A stretch of 64,000 nt of DNA, from the NCBI RefSeq assembly GCF_021372645.1, contig NZ_JAJFUC010000037.1, positions 62,001 to 126,000 on the forward strand. Reading direction: 5' to 3'. Below the pieces are notes generated by a model. The model did not search any database. It saw nothing but the letters and a program-made list of their open reading frames with translations, and had not been told where the DNA came from. Shown piece after piece: positions 56,494 to 64,000 of this stretch. The position numbers and the translations under genes were made by a program. Each line of letters opens with the position of its first letter. The stretch's first letter is position 1. This DNA is from Clostridium sp. GTDB taxonomy: Bacteria; Bacillota; Clostridia; Clostridiales; Clostridiaceae.

Positions 56494-57429
56494 TTATTCA
56501 TGAAGTCTTCTAATTATTTTATATACAACCACATTCTCCATTGCTAATGGTGATGTATGTGCAAAAAATATTATTCCATCTGTTGGTGATATAACTTGTT
56601 CTAAAACTTTACCTTCATAAGGATGAATTATTTCTCCAAGAACATCGCCTCTCTCAACACCATCACCTGGATTCTTTAATCTTCTATATATTCCACCCGC
56701 AGTAGTTTTAACAGAAAGCAAATCATCTTCTTTTAATACACTTGCTATATATCCACTATGACTAGCATATTTTATTACTCCCATTCTTGTTAAGAATCTC
56801 AAAACAGCAACAACTGCATGTTTAGCTGAAACTTCATCAATTTGATCTGTAGCATTGGTATATAATGAGAAGGCGCTTGATTCCCACATTTGCCAGTTAT
56901 AATTTAGTGTCATTTTATCATAAGGTTTAGGCTTACGAATTACCACATATTGAAGACCAAACAAATTTGCAAGACTTGGACTTTGATATCCTGTTTCCAT
57001 CATTCTTATATGAGGTATAAAATCTCCCGGCATATAAAAACTAGTGAATTGGATTCCGTATGGATAGTCTCTTACTTGTTCAAAAACACCATTCGCAATT
57101 CTTTGAGTTGTTTCTCCGTTTGCTTCTCCCGGAAACATTCTATTTATATCAGTATTATCCATTGTCCAAAATCTTTTTCCTATATTCATAGAATGTGGAT
57201 TTACGCAAGGAATAACAAGAATTTCACGGTCTTTTGAAATTGCTCCTTTATGTTCTAACTTAGTCAATGTTTTAATTAACTGAGAACAAGTATATAATTG
57301 TTGGATTTCATTTCCTCTAATTGTACCTACTATGCATGCTGTTTTTTCGCCTTTTCCAAACTTGTATCCTGTTATTCTCATATCATCACGGTGAGGTGAC
57401 TTTAGTGTATATAATATTTCTTTCATCAT
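56494..57429 (-). CDS. AstE/AspA-like protein with degenerate zinc and catalytic site
   Basis: This 311-residue paralogue of the aspartoacylase/succinylglutamate desuccinylase family has the same domain layout as its neighbour at 57426-58373. The fold motifs remain: CVNPHSMNIGKRFWT, DNTDINRMFPGEANGE (about 91-106) and C-terminal VISPTDGIIFFAH. However, the zinc motif HxxE reads IRGNE (His to Arg38), the second His is replaced in FTSF (Thr129 by alignment), and the catalytic Glu aligns with Tyr in FSLYTNA. It is probably not a zinc hydrolase; a regulatory or scaffolding partner of the active neighbour is possible. Start and stop of the two genes overlap by four bases. Confidence 0.85.
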   Translation of the reverse strand: MMKEILYTLKSPHRDDMRITGYKFGKGEKTACIVGTIRGNEIQQLYTCSQLIKTLTKLEHKGAISKDREILVIPCVNPHSMNIGKRFWTMDNTDINRMFPGEANGETTQRIANGVFEQVRDYPYGIQFTSFYMPGDFIPHIRMMETGYQSPSLANLFGLQYVVIRKPKPYDKMTLNYNWQMWESSAFSLYTNATDQIDEVSAKHAVVAVLRFLTRMGVIKYASHSGYIASVLKEDDLLSVKTTAGGIYRRLKNPGDGVERGDVLGEIIHPYEGKVLEQVISPTDGIIFFAHTSPLAMENVVVYKIIRRLHE

Positions 57430-58373
57430 TTTGCACCTCCAATTACCCTTGCAATAAGAGAACCTTCATAAACTACAGGATACTCTCTTAATGTAAATAT
57501 TACTCCATCACAAGGCGAGACAACTTTCTCATCTATTTCACCAGTTAAGGAATTGAAAATTTCTCCAATTTCTTCTCCTTCTTTTATTTTATCTAAATGT
57601 TGTACACAAGGCATAAATACCCCTGACATATTAGCATTTATGAAATTCACTTCTTTTTCAGCAGATATAATAGGCTCTCTAATGGCATTAACTTCTCCTA
57701 ACCAAATATTTAATTTCCTCATCAAATTAAATATTCCATCTACTAATTGGTCACCATATTCCTTTGTAATTCGCATTCCAACTCCCATTTCTACAAGCAA
57801 AGTAGGTATATTCCTATTATTTAAGTTATATGAAAGTGTCGATTCTAAAACAGTTGATTCTGGATGTACCCATATAAAATCTATATTTAATAACTTTGCA
57901 AAAGGTACTAGCTTATCTTTCATATTTTCACTTATTCTAACTTGAGGCACTTCTTTTAAAAATATGTTACTAGCATGTAAATCTATACATATATCTGCAC
58001 TGTCTATATCTTCCATAATTTTTGCTGCAACATGTTCAGCCATAGCACCATTTTCTGACCCTGGAAATATTCTATTCATGTCCAAATCAAATGTTGGCAT
58101 GCCCCTATGTATTGTATCTATTCCAAGTGGATTAAGTGCTGGGTATATATCCACTATGCCATTTAGAAACTGTATATTTTCATTTATTTTTCTAATTAAT
58201 TCATAACATACATACTGTCCTTCAAGCTCATCCCCATGAATCCCTGTAACAATACATATTCTTTTCTCATTTCCCTTTAAATTTGCAAGTTGAATCCTAT
58301 TTTTCTTTATTATCATCTTTTCATCAACTGCAAGTCCTATAGATACTACTGTCTCTACCATATTATCCTCCAT
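57426..58373 (-). CDS. AstE/AspA family zinc deacylase
   Basis: This 315-residue M14-related metal-dependent deacylase has zinc ligands His46 and Glu49 in VTGIHGDELEG and His133 in CIDLHASN. The catalytic Glu195 is in LLVEMGVGM, and DLDMNRIFPG (about 96-105) is intact. Such enzymes remove acyl groups from N-acyl amino acids or amines (aspartoacylase, succinylglutamate desuccinylase, ectoine-ring product deacetylase). The exact substrate is unknown; the neighbouring polyamine and GABA genes hint at an N-acylated amine. The C-terminal barrel domain is present. The stop overlaps the start of the degenerate paralogue by four bases (ATGA), indicating coupling. Confidence 0.9.
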   Translation of the reverse strand: MEDNMVETVVSIGLAVDEKMIIKKNRIQLANLKGNEKRICIVTGIHGDELEGQYVCYELIRKINENIQFLNGIVDIYPALNPLGIDTIHRGMPTFDLDMNRIFPGSENGAMAEHVAAKIMEDIDSADICIDLHASNIFLKEVPQVRISENMKDKLVPFAKLLNIDFIWVHPESTVLESTLSYNLNNRNIPTLLVEMGVGMRITKEYGDQLVDGIFNLMRKLNIWLGEVNAIREPIISAEKEVNFINANMSGVFMPCVQHLDKIKEGEEIGEIFNSLTGEIDEKVVSPCDGVIFTLREYPVVYEGSLIARVIGGAK

Positions 58374-58507
58374 CTAATTAGCATATTGCTTTTCACTTCA
58401 ATTTATTAAATACAGTCTCGAAAACTTCTTATTTCAAGGAATGTATTAGTCTTATTGTAAAAACTATCTAACTAATTATGTTAATTGTAAAAAAATTTTC
58501 ATATATA

Positions 58508-58549
58508 TAAAAACAAGCAAAGAATCTCACTTTGTGAGCTTCTTTGCCT
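58508..58549 (-). terminator. Terminator between gabT and the deacylase pair
   Basis: On the minus strand AAGGCAAAGAA..CTCA pairs with TGAG..TTCTTTGCTT, which is followed by GTTTTTATA. It ends the gabT transcript. Immediately before it (58604-58660) lies a copy of the dispersed AATAACAAG palindrome family. Confidence 0.75.
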
Positions 58550-58663
58550 TAACTTAATATTACTACTTGAAAATTTTATTGTCAATTATTTTTGCTTATA
58601 GATTTAGACATATTGAAAAAATAACAAGTCAGTATGCCAATCTATTTTATATTCTGATTGAGC

Positions 58664-60004
58664 TTATATACTTTCAGCAATTGCTTCTTCTAATGCATCC
58701 ATTCCATATTTAACTTGTTCTTCAGTCATAACTAATGGTGGTAAGAAACGAATTACATTGCTTAAAATTCCTGCTCCTAGAAGTATAACTCCTTTTGTAT
58801 AACATTTTTTAATTATTCTTTTCGCTAAATCTACTGCTGGTTCTTTTGTTGTTCTATCTTTTACAAATTCTAAACCTATCATAGAACCGAGTCCTCTTAC
58901 ATCACCTATAACACTATATTTTTCTTTCATATCATTAAGTCTTCCAGTAATGTATTCTCCAAGTTTAAGTGATTTTTCACATAAATCTTCTTTTTCTATT
59001 TTTTCAATTACTTTAAGTGCAGCTACACAGGCAAGTGGGCTTCCACCATAAGTTCCTCCAATTCCGCCAACACAAGCTGAATCCATTATTTCCTTTTTAC
59101 CAACTACTGCACTTAATGGAACTCCTGCTGCTATTGATTTCGACATAGTTATTATGTCTGGTTTAATGCCATAATGTTCATGAGCAAACATCTTTCCTGT
59201 TCTAGCAAATCCAGCTTGTACTTCATCAACTATAAATACTATACCATTTTGATTACATATTTCTTGCAAGCCTTTCATATATTTTGCAGATGGTACTACA
59301 AATCCACCTTCACCTTGTAGTGGTTCAACAATTAAACAAGCTATCATGTCTGGAGATATTGTTGTCTTAAGCATAGTTCTTAATTTTTCAAGACATTCAT
59401 CTGCATAATCCTCTGGTGAAACCCCAAGAGGTGCTCTATATGCATATGGATAATCAAATTTATAAGTTTCTGGTGCAAATGGTCCAAAACCATTTTTATA
59501 AGGTTTATATTTACTTGTTATAGACATAGTCATATTTGTACGTCCATGGAAAGAACCAGTAGCTGAAAGTATTCCTATTTTCTTAGTATAAGTCTTAGCT
59601 ACTTTTATAGCATTCTCTAAAGCTTCTGCTCCACTATTTGCAAGCATTACTTTTTTCTCATAATCTCCTACTGTTATTTCTGTTAATTTCTTAGAAAGTT
59701 TTACATATGGTTCATAAGTAGCCACATGGAAACAAGGATGTATATATCTATCTGCTTGCTCTTTTATAGCTGCTATTACTTCATCATCACAGTGTCCTAT
59801 ATTTTGTACTCCTATACCTGCTGCAAAGTCAAGAAATACATTTCCATCAACATCTTTAAGTAATGCTCCTTTAGCTTCTTCTACAGCTATATCTACTGTC
59901 ATAGATACTCCATTCGCTACATATTTCTTTCTTTCTTCTATTAATTCCTTTGACTTTGGTCCTGGTATAGCTGTTATTAATTTTACATTTGTTTCTTTTA
60001 TCAT
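58664..60004 (-). CDS. gabT: 4-Aminobutyrate aminotransferase
   Basis: This 446-residue class III PLP aminotransferase transfers the amino group of GABA to 2-oxoglutarate, giving succinate semialdehyde. Motifs: NVFLDFAAGIGVQNIGH (about 56-72), ANSGAEALENAIKVA (about 120-134), FIVDEVQAGFARTGKMFAHE (Asp about 251) and the PLP lysine in ITMSKSIAAGVPLSAV (about 282-297). GGTYGGSPLACVAAL follows. It could also accept other omega-amino acids. The ATG at 60004 is preceded by GGGGGGAT; the upstream in-frame extension has no ribosome site. It is next to a PucR-type regulator. Confidence 0.92.
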   Translation of the reverse strand: MIKETNVKLITAIPGPKSKELIEERKKYVANGVSMTVDIAVEEAKGALLKDVDGNVFLDFAAGIGVQNIGHCDDEVIAAIKEQADRYIHPCFHVATYEPYVKLSKKLTEITVGDYEKKVMLANSGAEALENAIKVAKTYTKKIGILSATGSFHGRTNMTMSITSKYKPYKNGFGPFAPETYKFDYPYAYRAPLGVSPEDYADECLEKLRTMLKTTISPDMIACLIVEPLQGEGGFVVPSAKYMKGLQEICNQNGIVFIVDEVQAGFARTGKMFAHEHYGIKPDIITMSKSIAAGVPLSAVVGKKEIMDSACVGGIGGTYGGSPLACVAALKVIEKIEKEDLCEKSLKLGEYITGRLNDMKEKYSVIGDVRGLGSMIGLEFVKDRTTKEPAVDLAKRIIKKCYTKGVILLGAGILSNVIRFLPPLVMTEEQVKYGMDALEEAIAESI

Positions 60005-60070
60005 TTCTAATCCCCCCAATTTATATTTATTATTTCTCAATTCTAATTTTAGTTTTTAAACATTTATAAA

Positions 60071-60108
60071 GAAAAAAAAGTCTTCATGCTTATATACACA
60101 AAAGACTT
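60071..60108 (-). terminator. Terminator after the PucR-type regulator
   Basis: On the minus strand AAGTCTT (60108-60102) pairs with AAGACTT (60085-60079), which is followed by TTTTTTTC. It lies in the gap between the regulator and gabT, whose promoter must also lie there. Confidence 0.7.
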
Positions 60109-60281
60109 CATTGTCTACTTAATTAATTTTTTATTTTCAGTGATTTTTGATTATTTGTTTAAACTGTCTAAACATCTTTGTTTTAAATTTCTTAACTGTC
60201 TATATAATAATCCTTTTTGATTTTCTTTTCTATGTCCACTAACAATAATATTTTTGTTCATGTTGACCAATGGATCTTTTG

Positions 60282-61496
60282 TTATTTTAATATCTTATTA
60301 ATATATAGCGCTACTTTCACCTTCATACATTGTTCGAAATTATGCAAATCACATCCCAGTGCTTCTTCTATTTTTTTAATACGGTATTTTAATGTATTCC
60401 TATGCATAAATAATTTTTCTGCTGTACTTGTAATGTTGCAGTTCTCATTTAAATAATTTTCTAATATTTGAACTGAAAGAATACTTTTATTATTTTCTAT
60501 AATTGGTCCTAAAATATCAGAATAGTAATTTTCTAAGACACCTTTATCTTCAATACTAAAAAGAATTCTATAAATTCCTATTTCTTTATATTTTCTAATT
60601 GTATTATTTAAGTCTTGGCATTTTCCACTATCAATAGCTAGTTGTGCTTCATTTAATGATTGTTTCATCATTTTCAAATCATCATAAGCATTTCCAATAC
60701 CAACGCTTACTGAAAGTCCGTTTACACGCTTTATTATTGCTTCTTGTATTTCTTTCAAAGCTTTGTCTAACCTATTCATAGAATTTTCTTCTGCTCTATA
60801 AAAAAATATAATTTCATCTTGATGATCAATAATAGGAACCTTCAAAGAATATTTTTCTAATATTCCTTGTACAACTTTTCTAAAGGTAAATTTAATTTTT
60901 GACACATTTATATCATCATCTATTTTTTTTACACTTAAAAATTTTTCAAATTCATCTATACGTATAACACATATGCAACACTTTCTATCAAGGTTATATC
61001 CAAAATAAGCAGCTTTCTGAGCAGCATTTCCTTCTAATTCTCCATCGCCAAACAATATATTACTAAAAAAATGATTCATGGAATTTTCCTCAATACGTGA
61101 TAATATAATAGCATTACTTATTTCTTTAGAAACTTCTACCAATTTAATTTCCCATGGCAATGTAAATAAAGGAATTTCTAATTTATTTGCAATTTCAATA
61201 GACTCACTTGGAATATTCTTTATATACTTACCTATGTTTACAATTAATCCAACACCTTTTTTTTTACTAATCCCTTTAATAAGTTTAGTTAATGCAGTGA
61301 TATCTCCCTTCATCCCAACACCAGTAATAAATACAAGTTCTCCTCCTTGTAGCCACTTTATTCCTTCTAAAGGGTCTTCAAAACACTCTGATACATATAT
61401 CCACTCTATACATCTTTCTAGTCCTAATTTTCCACCAACTAATTGCATTCCTCTAAGAGTTTCTAATTTCAATATATCTTTTACCATAATTGACAT
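60282..61496 (-). CDS. PucR family transcriptional regulator
   Basis: This 404-residue regulator has the N-terminal PucR (purine catabolism regulator-like) domain (about 1-125, with VKDILKLETLRGMQLVGG and WLQGGELVFITGVGM), a central GGDEF-like/CdaR region and a C-terminal helix-turn-helix (about 340-395: LENYLNENCNITSTAEKLF, then MHRNTLKYRIKKIEE). Such proteins often activate neighbouring catabolic genes upon binding a metabolite. The flanking gabT and polyamine transporter genes are the probable targets. The ATG at 61496 has AAAGGGG upstream; a GTG three codons earlier is too close. Confidence 0.88.
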   Translation of the reverse strand: MSIMVKDILKLETLRGMQLVGGKLGLERCIEWIYVSECFEDPLEGIKWLQGGELVFITGVGMKGDITALTKLIKGISKKKGVGLIVNIGKYIKNIPSESIEIANKLEIPLFTLPWEIKLVEVSKEISNAIILSRIEENSMNHFFSNILFGDGELEGNAAQKAAYFGYNLDRKCCICVIRIDEFEKFLSVKKIDDDINVSKIKFTFRKVVQGILEKYSLKVPIIDHQDEIIFFYRAEENSMNRLDKALKEIQEAIIKRVNGLSVSVGIGNAYDDLKMMKQSLNEAQLAIDSGKCQDLNNTIRKYKEIGIYRILFSIEDKGVLENYYSDILGPIIENNKSILSVQILENYLNENCNITSTAEKLFMHRNTLKYRIKKIEEALGCDLHNFEQCMKVKVALYINKILK

Positions 61497-61574
61497 GATA
61501 ATCACCCCTTTCTAAGGCATATGAAAGAATATAGTAATTCAAAGATGTAATGTATATTTTTTCAATATGCTTAA

Positions 61575-61636
61575 CTAAAAAGCAGAAGACACCAAGCTAT
61601 ATGTTACAAAGCTTTATGTATCTTCTGACTTTTTAG
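61575..61636 (-). terminator. Terminator after potD
   Basis: On the minus strand AAAAAGTCAGAAGATACA pairs with TGTCTTCTGCTTTTTAG (one bulge) around a long loop. It ends the potB-potC-potD operon. Confidence 0.75.
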
Positions 61637-61690
61637 CATATTAATGTGTTTTAATAGTTATTTTTTAATCTTCCTAATACTCCTAAAAAA

Positions 61691-62752
61691 CTATTCACTC
61701 ATGAATTCTGACCAGTATTTATCATAAACAACTTCTGCTTCTCCAACTTCTTTTACAGAAACAGCTTTTTTCATTGTTTCTTCTGGTAAATTAAGAGCTG
61801 GATTTTTCTTATATTGATCACTTACCACGTTAAGTGCTTCATCATTTGGACAATTATATGGATATACATCAAGATTTTTTGCCATAACATCTGGCTCTAA
61901 CATATAGTTAATAAATAACTCTGCTTCTTTTTTATGTGCTGCCCCTGTAGGAACACACCATTGATTACTTGCTCTTACATAACCAGTATCAATATTTGCA
62001 ACTGCATATGTGTCTGGTTGTTCATTCATAGCAATTGCTAAATCACCATTATAAATTAAAGCAACACTACACTCCCCATTTAATAAAGATTTTCTTGGAG
62101 CATCTCCATCAAATACTTTTACATTTTCTTTCATTTTCTTTAAGAAATCAGTAGCTTCTTTAATTTGTTTTTCATCTTTTGTATTTGGGTCATATCCTAA
62201 AGAATCTAAAATTAGCGCCATTATTCTTCTAGAAGATGTAATAGAAACTATTGTACCTTTAAGTGCTGGATTTAATAAATCCTTCACAGATTTAATTTCT
62301 ATAGGACATGTCTTTTTGTTATAACCAATTACAGTGTATGATGAAAGATATTCAATTGAGTATTTTTGTTCTGGATCAAATGCTTGATTAAGTGCTGATT
62401 TATTAATATTTTTTATATTTGTAATATTATTAAAGTCTAATTCTTGTATATATTTTTGGTTTATTAAGTTTTCTACTTGGCTATTACCAGCTTGAACAAG
62501 GTCATAGTCCTTGCCGTTACCTGACATTAACTTAGCATTCATTTCATCAGTTGATGTAAAGTAACTTACATTAACTTTAATACCATACTTGTCTTCAAAT
62601 CCTTTTATTGCATCATCAGATATATATTCTGACCAAACAAATAGATTTAATTCCTTTGCATACCCCCCTGCAGTCTTCTCTTCTTGCTTACCACATCCTA
62701 CAAAGGAAAGCATTAATAGCATAACTGAAATTATTGATATAAATTTTTTCAT
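61691..62752 (-). CDS. potD: Spermidine/putrescine ABC transporter substrate-binding lipoprotein
   Basis: This 353-residue extracellular lipoprotein has a signal peptide (MKKFISIISVMLLMLSFVGC, lipobox Cys20), then a PotD-type mature domain with LNLFVWSEYISDDAIKGFEDKYG (about 35-57), DLVQAGNSQVENLI (about 86) and a C-terminal KNPALNLPEETMKK. The Trp/Tyr and acidic residues for polyamine binding are in the expected general places (IYNGDLAIAMNEQPD about 226-240), though I cannot confirm specificity. It is last in the potB-C-D operon, 54 bases after potC. Confidence 0.92.
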   Translation of the reverse strand: MKKFISIISVMLLMLSFVGCGKQEEKTAGGYAKELNLFVWSEYISDDAIKGFEDKYGIKVNVSYFTSTDEMNAKLMSGNGKDYDLVQAGNSQVENLINQKYIQELDFNNITNIKNINKSALNQAFDPEQKYSIEYLSSYTVIGYNKKTCPIEIKSVKDLLNPALKGTIVSITSSRRIMALILDSLGYDPNTKDEKQIKEATDFLKKMKENVKVFDGDAPRKSLLNGECSVALIYNGDLAIAMNEQPDTYAVANIDTGYVRASNQWCVPTGAAHKKEAELFINYMLEPDVMAKNLDVYPYNCPNDEALNVVSDQYKKNPALNLPEETMKKAVSVKEVGEAEVVYDKYWSEFMSE

Positions 62753-62806
62753 AATCTAATTCCTCCTTAATAATTAAAGCATTATATATTTTTTAATAAC
62801 TAACTT

Positions 62807-63601
62807 TTAGGCTCTTTTTCTTTCTAACAATTTTGACACTAATAATCCTAATAAGAATAATCCAATGATAATTGTTGTAAGTGCATTGACTTCTGGAGAT
62901 ATTCCTGCTTTAACCATTGAATATACCTTAACTGGGAAAGTCATACACTTTGTACCTGCAATAAAATTACTTATTATTAAATCATCTAATGAAAGTGTAA
63001 ATGCTAAGAATCCACCTGACATTACCCCTGGCATTATCATTGGTAATGTTACTTTTAAAAATGTTGTTCTTCTGTTGGCCCCTAAATCCATAGAAGCTTC
63101 TTCTACAGATTGATCAAAACCACTTAGTCTTGATTTTATAGTAATGATAACAAATGGAACCGTTAAAGTTGTATGTCCTAAAATAAGTGTTAACATTCCA
63201 AGTGGAAAACTAACTGCACTAAATATTGATAACAATGCAACTGCTAAAACAATTTCTGGAATAACTATTGGAACATATAATGCATTATTTATAACTGATT
63301 TTCCTTTAAAATTAAATCTTGCTAGCCCAACTGCACCTATGGTTCCTATGATAACTGCAAGAATTGTACTTACTACAGCAATAATCATTGTATTTCCAAA
63401 TGTAGATAATAATTCCGAATCATGAAATAATTTTACATACCATTCAGTAGTGAATCCTACCCAATTTGTATTTGCTTTTTGATTATTGAATGAGAAAATT
63501 ACTAAAATAATAACTGGTATGTATATATAAGAATAAACTAACATTGAAAATATTGAAGAACTTAAGCTTTTAATTTTCTTTCTTCTTTCTCTCTTACTCA
63601 T
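62807..63601 (-). CDS. potC: Spermidine/putrescine ABC transporter permease PotC
   Basis: This 264-residue integral membrane protein has about six helices. The EAA loop that contacts the ATPase is EEASMDLGANRRTTFLKVTLPMIMPG (about 168-193 in total; EEASMDLGANRRTT is the core). FSFNNQKANTNWVGFT and SLDDLIISNFIAGT (about 201-214) are PotC-type. The ATG shares one base with the potB stop codon (TAAATG), so both are translated together. Confidence 0.94.
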   Translation of the reverse strand: MSKRERRKKIKSLSSSIFSMLVYSYIYIPVIILVIFSFNNQKANTNWVGFTTEWYVKLFHDSELLSTFGNTMIIAVVSTILAVIIGTIGAVGLARFNFKGKSVINNALYVPIVIPEIVLAVALLSIFSAVSFPLGMLTLILGHTTLTVPFVIITIKSRLSGFDQSVEEASMDLGANRRTTFLKVTLPMIMPGVMSGGFLAFTLSLDDLIISNFIAGTKCMTFPVKVYSMVKAGISPEVNALTTIIIGLFLLGLLVSKLLERKRA

Positions 63602-64000
63602 TTATTTTGCCACCCCCAGATCATCTAGATCTCCAACACGGCTATACATATATAATACTAATAATGTAATAGCAATTAATACTAACGATATAGCTGCACC
63701 AAAAGGCCAGTTCTTAGCTGTTGTAAATTGGTTTTTAATTAAATTACCAATCATCAAGGTTTTTCCACCACCTAAAATATCAGCAGTAAAGTAATATCCT
63801 AGAGATGGTATGAATGTTAATATAACACTAGCAAAAATTCCTGATGATGTAAGTGGAAGAGTTACTTTTATAAATGTTTCATATGGTTTTGCACCAAGAT
63901 CATTTGATGCTTCTATTAATGATTTATCAAGTTTTTCAATAGCACTGTAAAGTGGTAATATCGCAAATGGTAATAATATATAAACTATTCCTACAGTAAC
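63602..64000 (-). CDS. potB: Spermidine/putrescine ABC transporter permease PotB (partial)
   Basis: This is the last 133 codons of an ABC permease open at the window's right edge; the 5' part lies outside. Translated on the minus strand, it begins VTVGIVYILLPFAIL and contains the EAA loop LIEASNDLGAKPYETFIKV. It ends YSRVGDLDDLGVAK. This matches PotB, the partner of PotC, and lies directly before it. potA would be expected further upstream. Confidence 0.9.
   Translation of the reverse strand, partial: VTVGIVYILLPFAILPLYSAIEKLDKSLIEASNDLGAKPYETFIKVTLPLTSSGIFASVILTFIPSLGYYFTADILGGGKTLMIGNLIKNQFTTAKNWPFGAAISLVLIAITLLVLYMYSRVGDLDDLGVAK

Overview
The window is very AT-rich DNA from a flagellated, strictly anaerobic, low-GC Firmicute, most likely Clostridium sensu stricto. 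The evidence is strong purine-rich Shine-Dalgarno sites, frequent TTG/GTG starts, a clostridial flagellar/chemotaxis cluster with FliW-CsrA, FliY, CheC and CheD, and a pyruvate:ferredoxin oxidoreductase. Nearly every gene is on the minus strand, so transcription runs right to left. The only plus-strand island is a small membrane protein followed by znuC-znuB (48248-50293). I see no rRNA or tRNA genes and no CRISPR array.

Region 1 (1-14646) is the late flagellar operon, read as flgM, flgN, flgK, flgL, fliW, csrA, flaG, a small ORF, fliS, fliD, fliT, a four-helix-bundle ORF, then flagellin. Three features stand out. FlgL is 1270 residues because about 920 residues of tandem repeats (about 34 units with a 108-residue higher-order period) sit between normal FlgL ends. 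FliD carries three imperfect repeats of 60-95 residues. Inverted-repeat elements with TTGAGAGTTGA-type arms are scattered between fliS and flagellin, and one of them encloses an S23/IVS-type four-helix-bundle gene. The flagellin leader carries a near-perfect CsrA-binding hairpin. Just after the flagellin stop codon the window enters what looks like the 5' part of a group I intron, possibly an IStron.

Region 2 (14681-25422) is the chemotaxis/switch operon fapA, cheW, cheD, cheB, cheR, cheA, cheC, cheY, cheW, fliM, fliY, closed by a Rho-independent terminator. Region 3 (25479-48222) is housekeeping: a class IV aminotransferase, a HAD phosphatase, an aspartate aminotransferase, a DUF1292-like protein with a Cys/His-rich extension, pyruvate:ferredoxin oxidoreductase, flavodoxin, murG, recJ, a DJ-1/PfpI protein, parC/parE, a processive glycosyltransferase, a rhomboid protease and oligoendopeptidase F. 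Several families of short hairpin repeats and a 390-bp inverted-repeat element lie between these genes.

Region 4 (48248-64000) is accessory metabolism. znuCB has a 7-1-7 palindrome over its promoter. A four-gene operon (CTP-type nucleotidyltransferase, cytidylyltransferase-PEP mutase fusion, phosphonopyruvate decarboxylase, AEP transaminase) should make and activate 2-aminoethylphosphonate. Next come a secreted lipoprotein, a pair of aspartoacylase-like proteins of which one has lost most zinc and catalytic residues, gabT, a PucR-type regulator, and the end of a potB-potC-potD polyamine transporter operon, with potB cut by the window edge. The last block suggests uptake and breakdown of polyamines or related amines under PucR-type control.
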